Shown: in pieces, positions 34,101 through 53,932 of the stretch | Position numbering within the stretch: position 1 is the stretch's first letter | How the letters are laid out: every line of letters starts with the position of its first letter | Source: Anaeramoeba flamelloides | Lineage: Eukaryota; Metamonada; Anaeramoebidae | Direction of reading: 5' to 3' | Assembly: GCA_027625915.1 (NCBI GenBank) | Contig: JANTQA010000029.1 | Coordinates: 6,882,001-6,946,000, forward strand | Length of the DNA: 64,000 nucleotides | Notes under the pieces: generated by a model | Seen by the model: only the letters and a program-made list of their open reading frames with translations | What the model was told of the DNA's origin: nothing | The model's database searches: none | Position numbers and translations under genes: made by a program

Positions 34101-37100
34101 TTTGGCTGAGAACCTTTGGGTGAAATGGAGTTTATAAGAAATAATTATTAAATTTGGATTAAAAGCTAATAGAGATAAAACAGTATTTCAAAAGATTTAA
34201 AAAATATTAAATATTTAGGTCTGTATTTGGATAAAAATTCACTTGTAATGTACATTTGAAAAAATAAAAAGAAATATATAATAACTGCAAAAATCTATTC
34301 AATTACAATTTTCTTACAAATAATAATCAAAAAAATTAGATTATTTAAAGTTTTTATATCTGATGAACACACGGTTTTTTTTTTTTTTTTTTTTTTCTTA
34401 TTTGAGTTTAAGATTATAAAATACAATAAAGACCACGAGTAGTGTTTGATGATTAGTTTCATTTCTTCACAATGGATTTATTTTAATACTTTGTTTTTAA
34501 AATATTTTGAGTTTAATAATTAGATTTATTTTGTTTATTTGAAATGGTTTGAACAAAAAAAAAGGATCATTTAATTCCTCATTTATAAATTTCTTCATCT
34601 GAAATTCGTATTTGTACAAAAAATTATTGTGGTAGAGAAAAAAATGAACGTATGTATTCTATTTTGATTTTTTGTTTTAAATATTTTCTTTTTTTTTTAT
34701 TTAAAATTCAATGTTTTATGAGCATAAAAAGCACTCACCAACCAAAACATAATTCCAGTAATTTATTGACAGAAACAAACCCAAATCATTTATGGGGTGC
34801 AATTCTTGTTCATTTACTAAGAATACACCTCAAACGTTAACAAAACATTTCCAAAGAAAAATATCATTTTCAATTTACTATCAATAGCATCCAATTACAA
34901 AAATCTACAAAATTAATTTAAACAGCAACCATTTTTAATCATCAATCCAATTGATCTTAATGAAAACAATTTTTATTACTAGGAATCGATTTCAGGAAAA
35001 TTTCCATTTTTTATTTTTTTCAATAATGAATCATTCTCAATTACTATTATAGATAATTATTTTTTTTTAAATTCATTTGATAGTAATTTAATTTTTTTAG
35101 TTATTTTTCAAATTTACAATTTTTTTTCTTTTTCTAGAGAACAAAACAAATAAAAAAAATAAAATTTCCTTATGCAAGTGCATCGTGAGCTATTAAAATA
35201 CAATCTCAACTATTTTTCGAAAAGATGTTAATTTATGTTGAAATGAAAATTATAAAAAAAAATATTTTTTTTGAAGGATTATTTTGAAGGTAATCATTTT
35301 ATTATTTTATTATTGTTCTCGTAACAATTTCTTTCTGAACTGATCTAAAACAATTTTATCCCCAATTCCAAAATGAAGAAAACTTTGATTTTTTTTAGTG
35401 GAATAAATCGCAAATCAAACAAGTAAATTTGAACAAATTTAACAAATGTGATTAGTTGATTTTTATTTTGGAATTTAAATTCTCTCTTCATTTTGCAATA
35501 TAAGTTGTTTGCATAAATTTATATTTTTATTGGTTTCTTTTGAAATTTTTTTATTTATTTAAGGGATTAGTCCTCTACAGGAATAAGTAAAAAGTTTAAA
35601 ATATTTTATTGGTGATATTCTTTACTTACAAATTTTGGAGATCCCATGTGTTAAAAAAATTCTCATCAACTAAGAAACTCAAAAAAGAATATTTGTTTCT
35701 GTGAGTTCAATTTTTTCCATTTTTTCCGAAAAAGAAAACCTTTAAATTCATTTAATTTCTCTTATTATAAAAAGTTTTTATACTTTTTATTGACATTTCC
35801 ATCATAATTATACAATAACAAGTCTTTGTTACCAGGAATATTAAGATAAAGAGTTTTTTTCAATTTTGAGTTAATTCTTTTGGCTAATCAAAAAAAAACG
35901 ATCTATTCAACCAATTGAAAAATAATTATATTGTTTTAAGAAGGATAGTTATAATCATTAAATTTTTAAAGTCATTTAAAAATTTTACCAAGAAATTTTG
36001 TTTTTGTTCAAAGATAAAATTCGATTTTTCAAAATAAAATTTTCTTGAAGGTATTTGGAAATTAGAGTAATTTTATCCCCAAAATTTAAAATCATTTTTT
36101 TTCTGATATAAATGATTTTAATTGTTCTAAGGGTTCTTGTGAATAAGACCAAACAATTTTTTAAGAAAATTTTTTTGTAATTTTTTTTCATTTTTTTTCA
36201 TTTTTTGAAAACCAGAAAACAACTTTTTCAAAATCTTAAAGAAAAAAATTTTTTGCATAATAGATCACAATTTAATTGAAAAACTATAGTTAAACTTATA
36301 TCAAATATTCATTTATTTAATCACTTCTGCTTCAATAAGTTTTATTGGTTGATATTTGTATAGAAATATTAATTATAGAAAAAGATAACCAAATAAAAAA
36401 TTTTCTTTCGAAATCAATACTTTCCAACATAAAACTAAAAATATATTTTCACAATTTTCAAGAATTAACTTAATTGTTAATAAAAATAATAGGTTACTTT
36501 TTTTGGTTTTATATTGGAAACATGCAAATTTTGGATTTCAAATAAGAGTCTCAAATTAATAAATTTTTTAGATGGGGCTAACTCATCCATTTCATAAGTC
36601 ATAACACAAAATACAAAATACATTTTTTTCAAGATCTTTACAAGGTTTCTTTTATTTTTAAAAAATACTACTCCCTTAATACTATTTGTTTCAAAATAAA
36701 TGGAACAAAATTTTCATTCAGCTTTCCAAAAAAAAGATTTTTAAAATCATATTAAATTTCCATTTTTTAATTTCCTATATTCAAGCTTTAATTATTAATT
36801 ACTCTTTTCGAATTGGGTACTTTTGATAAATTTATTTGAATTCTTGAAAGGTGATTTGTTTGGAAAGCTGAATGAAAATTTTGTTCTTTTTATTTTACAA
36901 TTAACACTAAATTAAAATTTTTATTTCAAGTTTTGAAATCTTTTATAAAGATTTAATTACTTGAAAAAATGCAAGATCTTACAAAATCCAATAAGATATA
37001 ATATTTTTCGAAATTCAATTTAGCTTCCTTATTGAACTTTTGAAATATAATTTTCATAAGTGTAATATGACTTTTACATTAAAGCCAATTTTATTGAATT

Positions 37101-39333
37101 ATTTTTGAATCATTTTTTTTTTTTGTTAGGTGTATTTAATAAACAAATTGGGATATGAAATATCGAAAATAAAATTTGAATTTAAAGAGTCTTTTACAGA
37201 CTAGACAATTTGTGAAGCAAAAGCCGTTTTAGCTGTTTTTTTTTTCCTTTTCTTAAGGGAGTAGCTACACCATAAGACATCGATAAAAATATGAGAGAGA
37301 TGAGATAAGAGTATTTTATTTTAGTGGCCTGTGATCGTAGAAACTCCAAAAATTTTTTTTAAAAAATTATTTGATATTTTTTTTTTCCTAATGTTAAACA
37401 ATAAAAAAAAAAGAGAATATATTGATAAAATAGTTTTGATTTTTTTTTTTTATATTTAAATAAACTTAATTCCATTAATTTGGCACAATTTAAACAGTCA
37501 AAAGAATAGTAATACTAAACTTTATATTCAATTTGAAAATAATTTTGATTTTACAAACTATTTCATTTTTTGTCTTTTTTGTTTTGTTTTAATTTCCTTT
37601 TTTCCAATCACGTAATCTGTTTCGTTAGATCTGGAATTTTTTTTTCGATGGTTGATAGAATGTTAGTGTTGAGTTTCTTAAATAGAAAAATGCACATAAA
37701 ATTGGTACATGTATCTTATCATTTGATTGATCAACAATTGTTGGTGTAATTTTAAAAAATTTACCAATATATTTTTTGTTCAAACTCTTTCATTTCAGCT
37801 CGTTTCCTTATTTTGGACAAACTTGTTTTGATTTTTTATTTTATATTGTTTTCTTTTATTTTAAAATGATTACTTATAAAAACATTAATACTATGTTAAC
37901 TTAAATGTGATTTTATTTTATGTTGGGAAAAATATAATAAATTGGGTTTTTGTTTTCCTATTTTTGATTTTAGATGTGTCCAAATTTATGGAATGGGGTT
38001 TAGTTTTTTTTTTGGGAGAAGATAATTTTAGATTCTTAGAATAAAACTTAAGCTATTTTGTGGTTTAAAATTTGATAGAATATAATCATATTCACTTCTC
38101 CAATTCCACCAAATCCGGATATTTAAAACCCTAACAAGTAATGTTTTGGGATAATTATTATTTTTTGGAATCCTTCGAGCTATTTAAGTCCCATTCATGT
38201 TTTCTTTTGTGATTCTCTCGATTGTAATGTTATTGTTCTTTTTAAACAAAATCCATTAATTCCAAATGTCACTGATAAAAAAATATTTCTAATTGCTTTT
38301 TGTTGCCAGGATTAAAAAAATTCAAAAATGATGAAAAAATCAAAAATGAAAAAATTAAATGCCACAATAGAATGTTGAGATAAGAACAAAAGATAAGTCA
38401 TTCAACATTTGAAACATTAATTTAAGCAATTCAACTCAACACTCCATTGTGACAATTTCTTTGAGACTTTGAAAAAAAAATTTGAAAGATCTAATGAATG
38501 AAGTACTTTAAATAATAAAAACTCAATGAGGTAACCAAAGTAAAAAATGTTATTTTCTGATCCTTTTCAAAATTGCAAAAAAGTGAAAAATTTTCCTTTA
38601 TGGTGGCTACTCCCTTAAAATAATAGATTTAAAAATGGACAAAATGAGAAATTTACTTACATCTGATTGGCTTTGATGTTAGTTGTACTGAATTAAGATC
38701 GTAGTCAACAAGAAATGGTTCAAGACAAATTGCGTTTTTTAAGATATCAAGAGGCTTTTGATAAATCTTATCATTAAGTGCATCAATAAATAAAATTAAC
38801 ATATTGACACCAGACTCCCTGATTGATGGCCGATTTTCTAAACTGCAAATCAGTTCAATTAAGTCACCTTTAATCGAATAACAAGAGAAAAAAAGTTTTA
38901 ATTAAAAAGGAGTTTATTGTTGGTGTGTTTGTAAATTTCTTGTTTCCCTTGCCCACAGAAGTGGAGTAAAAAGAAAAGAAAAGAAAAGAAAAAAAAAAAA
39001 AGAAAATTATACAAATCCCGCGGCTCTGCCATTTATTATGTATCATTTCCCTCAGGTAGATCAGTAATTTTTCAAAAATCCTAAATAATATGAGGTATTC
39101 GCTTGACGAAGGTAGCCTTATTTCTATTTATGAGGATCAATTTTTTTTATTTTATGAAAAAAAAATTTTAGAACAAATAGTAGAAAAACAAGAAATGAAA
39201 AAGAAATATTACTTTTTTTTCTTCCTTTTTCACTTCCTCGAATTCCATGGAACACATCAAGAAGTAGCGTATAAATTTCATTGTAATACTCAATAAAAGC
39301 TGCAATTTGATCGTCTTCATTGATCATGTCTAA

Positions 39334-39364
<31 letters not shown>

Positions 39365-39547
39365 AAAAGAAAAAAAGAAAATCCAAAGAACCAAAGCTAA
39401 TGAAAATTACAGAGAATTTCGATTTTTGTCCAATAAGAAACAATTGTTACCAAGGTATTCAGAAAAAAATTTTAATCTTTTCATCCCATCAGTCTTTTTG
39501 TCAATAAATTTATTCAATTTTTTTGTTGCATTTTTGGGTAAACTCAT
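28184..39547 (-). CDS. RALGAPA: Ral GTPase-activating protein alpha subunit (RalGAP-alpha / TULIP1-like)
   Basis: Catalytic subunit of RalGAP, related to tuberin, which stimulates GTP hydrolysis by Ral-type GTPases. Exons: 39451-39547, 39213-39329, 39013-39123, 38661-38867, 32911-33114 and 28184-32802. All five introns are phase 1 (121, 89, 145, 5546 and 108 bp) and the sum is 1784 codons plus stop. Collinear matches to animal RALGAPA run the full length: KKLNKFIDKKTDGMKRLK (N-terminus), LFRIFEKLLIYLREMIHNKW, EIFRQALLLPI, VRIIIRDITGKYVWDF, GSQAYEEFVNSLGWEVDL, TAPYYADFQKQVLFHVITRM, the Rap-GAP motif KHVGNDIVQIVW (catalytic Asn about residue 1645) and FFGPLLDGMIV. Unlike the animal proteins it carries several poly-Asn tracts and a poly-Asp/Glu tract. 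The fourth intron holds a LINE remnant, a MITE and an inverted-repeat element, with nothing recognised at about 34380-36690. A partner beta subunit is not in the window. Confidence 0.93.
33130..34370 (+). mobile_element. Decayed LINE (non-LTR) reverse-transcriptase fragment, split by a MITE
   Basis: In the plus strand, antisense to RALGAPA, three pieces show reverse-transcriptase motifs in the right order: IIMIDMAKYFDSI (33280-33320, the D..KAFD motif), FQRDPLSPFLFALI (33418-33459, the QGDPLSP motif) and FGLKANRDKT followed by KYLGLYLDKN (34150-34240, the GLKxNxxKT and YLGxxLD motifs of LINE palms). The segment that should carry the YADD box is where the MITE 33578-34132 sits. The fragment is 5'-truncated beside RALGAPA exon 5 and has several stops and frame changes, so it is dead. 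The end at about 34370 is uncertain. Confidence 0.7.
33578..34132. mobile_element. MITE family D, copy 1, TA target site, inserted into the LINE
   Basis: A 555-bp element begins AACTCCTTTTCAGTCAAAGG and ends CCTTTGGGTGAAATGGAGTT, inverted repeats of about 20 bases, with TA directly outside both ends. It aligns along its length with 56424-56964. Tc1/mariner-type mobilisation is inferred from the TA duplication. No ORF is present. Confidence 0.7.
36697..36892. repeat. Inverted-repeat element in RALGAPA intron 4
   Basis: Arms 36697-36730 and 36859-36892 match at 32 of 34 positions when one is reversed (left arm contains AAAATTTTCATTCAGCTTTC). The 128-base interior is A/T-rich. It resembles a small MITE, or a stem in the long intron. 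Confidence 0.5.
37252..38618. mobile_element. 1.4-kb terminal-inverted-repeat element, no ORF, in RALGAPA intron 4
   Basis: CTTAAGGGAGTAGCTACACC at 37252 is complementary to the right end (TTATGGTGGCTACTCCCTTA, 38598-38617), about 22 matching positions near the ends. The interior has no long ORF in any frame and no recognised transposase. This fits a non-autonomous DNA transposon. The target-site duplication is not clear. Confidence 0.4.
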
Positions 39548-41009
39548 TAAAAACAAAACAAAAAATAAAATAATGAAAAACTAAATTTATCACAAATGTT
39601 CTGTTGCATTTCATTTCTTAAATTTGAGAAAGAAAAGTTCCCTTTTTCTTTGAAACAAACCAGTGTCAGAATTCCTTTGTTTGATATTATTTTGATAAAT
39701 GACAAAATTTACTTTGGATTTCCTAATTATCAAATAAATTATTAGTCTGAAAAAAATGCAAGATTTTTAGAAAAATATTTGAAAATGGACACTTTCCCAG
39801 ACGCAAAGCCTTGTTTATTCAGACTTTTGTCAAGAGTTTCAGATTTTAATTTGAATTTCGGAGATCATTTAATGATTTGTTCCCTTTGATTTTCTACTTT
39901 ATTATTGAGTGACGAAAAACATTTTGTAGAAAAGATCTGGAGGTCTTTTATTACTCGACAATTTTCCAAAAGTCTTTTTTTCTTAAAACTAAATTACCCA
40001 AAATAATTATTTCGATTAATTTTACCTGAAATAAGGTAAAAATGTTTCTCTATACTTAGGACTTGAAATTTGAAGAACCAAACAAACAACAATGAAAAGA
40101 GTTGGTTTTCAGTTTTTGTAAAATAAAAATGTTTGATATTTCTTACCTTCTGAAAGTCTATTTGATATTTTTAGTCTATTGAAAAAATGTGGATCAAATC
40201 TTTTCAAAGTAGTAAGTTCAAATTCTATAGGCTACACATTTTTAGAAGTTTGAGTCTTACTTTACAAACATTTTAATCCTCAGTTTGGTTTACAAATTGA
40301 ATTTGATAGATTTTTTTGGGTGATAAAAAAAAAATCTGAAATTTAAGGACTTTCCAACTTTAAAGTTCTCTTCAAACAAAAATCCAAAAAATAAATAGAA
40401 AAAAAAATCTAAAAGGTTCAATTATTCAGGAAAAGTCAAAAAAATATATTTTTTTAGATTTTTTAGGGTTTTTGGTTAAATAATATTAAAAAACAATCTA
40501 TTGAGGAAAAACTTTTTGAAATTATCAAACAAAACAAGGTAAATTTTAATTACCTTTTTTTTTTAATTTCTTATCACTCTTCTTATAACTTTCTATTCAA
40601 GGATATTTAGATAATTTCTCTAAACTCTATTATATATTAGTCTCAATTGTAAAGTTCAATAAATAGTGGAATTTGAATTTTTGGAAATTGTAAACAAAAT
40701 TTAAAATCCCTATTACCAGTAGAAAGGCAAAAAATGTACATTTTTTTTTTTTTTGTAATTTTTTATTAAATTAACTTTTTTGGAATATTTTAATGTAATA
40801 ATTTTGAACCAAGTATTTCTATAGATTTGAATAGTATTCACTTATTCATTACAGACAACCTTTTATTCAGGTTTTTTTTTTGAAAAAGGGGATTTAAAAA
40901 AATGACAAAAAAGAACATTTTTTGCTTTTATATAAGGACTAGGGCTTTAAGATAGAAATTCGAACAAAATACTTGTTAAAACCATGCAATTTCTATTTAT
41001 ACCATCAAA

Positions 41010-41610
41010 AAATACCTTTTAATTACAATATTGTTAATATATTATTAATAACCCAATCTTAATAATTTTATGGGTTTTTAATAAAACAAAGATTAAATTT
41101 ATTAACGGATTTTATTAAAATTACTCATTTATTAAAAGATTTTCATTTAAAAAAAAGATAATTCAAAATAAATAATTCGAATAAAATAAAAAAAAAGATA
41201 TAATCAAATTAAAGATTTTATTACTAATAGCCCCTTGTTTATATCACTCTGGATATTTGAAAAGGAATATTATTTATTTTTTCAAGTTATTTACTAAATA
41301 TTTGTGAATACAATAAATGACCAATTTGTTCTAAACTTCAATGGATTCAATATTTAGGTATATTTTTATTGTATTATTAAATTAAAATTAAAGATTTACA
41401 ATGTTATTTGTTAATACAAACAATAAATAATTATTAATACCAATATTTCAAAAAAAGAAAAATGTTTTACAATTTTTTTTTTACATTTTTAAATCCTTTA
41501 TTGAAATCAAAAAAAAAAAACAGATCAAGAACTGATTTAATTCAAAATTAATTATTAAAAAATGATGACTTATTTCTCTAAAATCGATACAGTGTTTTTA
41601 TTATCAATTT
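41010..41610 (+). repeat. Dispersed repeat family E, copy 1
   Basis: It aligns in direct orientation with about 59380-59980. Shared blocks include AATCCAATCTTAAT-like and TAATAACCCAA segments, AAATATTTG followed by an AATAAATGA-CAATTT segment, GGATTCAATATTT, and ATGATGACTTATTTCTCTAA near the right end. There is no ORF. Copy 2 sits in the large intron of the plus-strand RCC1-BTB gene. Confidence 0.45.
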
Positions 41611-41648
41611 TTAATTGAATACTTAATCAATTGAATTCTATTTTATCC

Positions 41649-41681
41649 TGTGTGTGTGTGTGTGTGGGGGGGGGGGGGGGG
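41649..41681. repeat. GT microsatellite running into a 16-base G tract
   Basis: About eight TG units (41649-41665) are followed by 16 consecutive G (41666-41681). In a genome this poor in G and C it is conspicuous, and it could also be a sequencing or assembly slippage point. Confidence 0.9.
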
Positions 41682-41933
41682 TTATGAGTTAATATGGACT
41701 TGATACTCGCTAAAAAATATCAAGATAAGATACTTAGCGATTCCTATTGACTGCGGAGAAGTCTCTAAATAATATATTACCATTGAAGTGAAACCAAATG
41801 AGTGTTACATGGTTTAAATATTGATAAAAATTTGATGAATAAAATAGTATTATTTGTTATTTCATCAATTAAATCTAAAATCCCCCCTATCAGTAATAAA
41901 TTACCAATTTTGGGAAAATCTTATCATAACTAT

Positions 41934-43168
41934 TTTTCAAAAATTTTAACTCACTTTATCATGATAATGGATTTTTTTTGAGGATTAATCCCATATTCTT
42001 ATCAAAAAAATATTTTAAAAATTTTGGATCAAAATCATTTTTTATAATTTTGCCAATTTTTGTTTTGCTTTTTTGTTTTTCTTTTTCTTTTAGTTCTTCA
42101 AATTTTTCTTTTTCTTTTGCTTTTCTCATTCTTTTTAATTTTTTTATTTGATTTTTTTTTTTTTTGGAAAAGATCATATGTAAAAAAAAAGATCTTCAAA
42201 GAGAACAATAATCACTAAGAAAATTGATGCTGTGTGATGACTTTTAAAATGAATTAAATTATTAGTAAAAAAATTTCTTGTATTTTAATTTTATTGAGGA
42301 GGAAGTGTAAATTACACTATAAGTACCCTTGTACTTAAATTCCCTTTCAGAAATTTAAGGGTAAAATCATATATTTTACGATTATTAATTAACGAAAATA
42401 ATTTTAAGCTATCATAATTTAAAATTATTTCATTAAAATTTAATTCTTTGAACTTTTTGAGAAAAATTAATCTATCTTTTCCATAGGAAGGACATACCCA
42501 TAAAAAGTGATCAATATTTTCTATTATTTCCTTCTGTTCATATTTTAAACATAAAGGACAAAATCTGTTTGCTTTTTATTATTTATTACATAATAATATC
42601 TATTTAAGCAGTTGGTAAATGTTCTGAATTTTAGAATTGTTGAACTTGAAGGATAACTTGGATATCTTTGATTGGTAAATAATTTTTTTTGGTTTTTTAT
42701 TATTGCAAAATATTTTTGTACTTTCCGACTGGTAGAATTCAAGAAATCAATATAATTATAAATTTCTTATTTAAGAAGCTTTCAACTCTCCTGCTTCCAA
42801 TTAATTTTATTGTTTATTCTTTGATTAAATTTTATTTATTTTTTACAGATAGGGTAGAGATAGATTATTTAATTTAATCATGAATTTGAATTTTTTTTTA
42901 TTGATTGATATTAACAAATTTTCGAATTTAAATTCTGTTTTATAAATAAGAGTTGGTGTATTTATTTTTATTTTGCATATTTCAGTAATATATGTATTAA
43001 TCCAAGATTTTAAATAGTTTAGTGTTGCTATTTTATAATTATATATTTCTAATCCATATGCTAATTGACTTAATATCAAAGATAAAAAAATCTTATTGTT
43101 AACTTTTTTTTAGTGAAAGTTCATTAATAAAAAATCTGTAATGCTCTTTTCAAAAATAGTTACTCATT
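41934..43168 (-). mobile_element. LINE-like element, C-terminal RT region with zf-RVT-type zinc motif
   Basis: On the minus strand an open stretch at 43079-42843 (LAYGLEIYNYKIATLNYLKS) resembles the post-RT part of LINE ORF2. Further on, 42560-42470 encodes CPLC...EKEIIENIDHFLWVCPSYG-like sequence, a C-x2-C...H...C zinc motif of the zf-RVT type found at LINE ORF2 C-termini. It is followed by a stop and a Lys/Glu-rich tail shared with 3521-3966 and 63493-63893. Both ends carry the AGTGAGT..AATTTTTGAAA motif. Frame changes show decay, and the RT catalytic part is missing. Confidence 0.6.
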
Positions 43169-44685
43169 TTTTTTTTTTATATTTTTGGTTTAATTTTGTT
43201 TTAATTTCGAAAATATCAGGTTTATATATATATATATATATATATTGAATAACCATAAAAGCGAAATTACAAATCAGATTTAATTATTTGTTGTTCTTGC
43301 ATACTAAAAAATCTATATTTTTTTTTCAATTTATTATTTCAGATGAGTCTCAATTTTTGAAATGGTGTTTACATCCCAAATACTAATTGAAAAAATAAAT
43401 TATTAAACCCTGTGTAAATTTCAATGTCATATAATAGACTTCTTAATTTTATCTTGAAATATAGATCAGTTATTAAAAAAAAGTTTTTTTTATATATTAA
43501 AAATAAAAGTAAAAAATTAGAAAAATTAAGATTATTACAAATTGGAATTACGATACTAATCCGATATAATTTTTTTTTTTTTGACAAAATCTACTTTGTT
43601 TTTTCTTGTTCAATTAAGGAATAATATTTTAATTATCTAACTAAAATTTATAACAAATTATCAAGAAAATATATTAAAATTTATTATTAGAATTGGATAA
43701 TGGTGTATTTGATTTAAAAAGAATTTTTTATGAATGTTTTTTTAAGAAGGTAATATTTCCAAAATTTTCGTCGATTTTTATATGAAAAAAAAATTAAGGC
43801 AAATTTAGATTATTAAATAGTTGATAATAGGAATTAGAAATCTCATTTAGAAAAAAATATTGTTTACAAAAAATCTAATACAAAAGAAAAAATCTTGATA
43901 TGAATAAAAAACAAAATTATGTAATTTGTGTTTGGACTGATGGAATAACCAGATAAACCCATCTTATCAAATTTATTAATTTTAATCTATTTTTTGAAAT
44001 CCAAAATTTAAATATTTCCAATATTAAACTAAAAAAAATATAACATAATTATTTTTATAAACAATTAATTTAATTCCGAGAAATAATAATCTGATTTTTT
44101 GTTTTATGTTGGAAAACGAAGGATTTTGAAAAAAAAAATGATTTTGTCCCTATTTTTAATTGTTTTTATTTCAATTCAAATCCCGGTCAATAAAACTAAG
44201 ATATAATTACTGACTATTTAATAATTTTAAATTGAATAAAATTAAAATTAAATTTACAAACATAATTCAGTATTATTTAACAATTTTTATTCTTTACAGA
44301 TGTAAAAAAATCATTTACTCATTTTCAAAATCATTAAAAAAGTGACATAATTTAAAATTTGAAAATTATTTGATTTATGGGAGTAAGTACATTTTACAAA
44401 TTTTGTGTATTACCGTTTGTACATAAACCAAATTCTTCAAATCATTTTTTTAACCAATGAAAGTTATATTATAAGAAATATAAAAGATAAAGATATCATA
44501 GAATAATATATTTGCAAACTTATTAAAAAATGGAAATCAAAAAATTGATAATATCTTGAAAAAGATTAATAATGTATTTATTTTTATATGATTCATAACT
44601 GATTATTGGAATAATTTATCTCAATATGGCGTGTAAAAGTAAAAAAAAATAAAAATAAAAGCAAAATATAAAAATAATCTCAAAA

Positions 44686-53554
<8,869 letters not shown>

Positions 53555-53932
53555 TTTGAATAAAAATCAAAACAAAGGATAATAAAAATAAAAAAAATAA
53601 GGTTTTTTTCCTCTCTCTTTTCTGGTCAACCAAAGTTCAACTGATCACCCATCATTGTCTAGTAAGTTGAAATTATTGGTTGTGCATTTTGATTATGTGA
53701 TAAATTCCGATTTATTAAAACTGATATTTGAATTAAAAACGAAAAAATATTTTGACTTGTTTTTCAATTTTCCTTTGTAAAACAAAGATCGAAACTATTA
53801 ATTACAACCTATTTCTTTGGGAACTCTATTTATCAAAAGGAATCTTGAAAATGAAGTGAAAATACAATCTCATTTCTAATTCAAATGCTATTAATTCATT
53901 TTTTTATAAGTAAACCTTAAACCGAAGACAAC
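53555..53932. promoter_or_regulatory. Shared upstream region of two divergent RCC1-BTB genes
   Basis: Only 378 bp separate the start codons of the two head-to-head paralogues, so both promoters must lie here or overlap the first exons. I see no defined core-promoter motif. Near 53850-53900 a GAAAATGAAGTGAAAAT block, followed by a CTCATTT-type pyrimidine stretch and ATTCAAA, resembles a block at about 51781-51830 inside the intron of gene A; its meaning is unknown. Confidence 0.45.

Larger units (their letters stand above)
39548..44685. other. Intergenic region between RALGAPA and the first RCC1-BTB gene
   Basis: This is the 5' flank of RALGAPA and the 3' flank of an RCC1-BTB gene. It holds dispersed repeat family E (41010-41610), a GT/G-tract (41649-41681) and a LINE-like element (41934-43168). 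Beyond 43344 a second copy of the LINE 5' motif (GAGTCTCAATTTTTGAAATG) is followed by a plus-strand frame of 66 residues at 43424-43624, possibly another element facing the opposite way. No host gene is supported. Confidence 0.5.
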
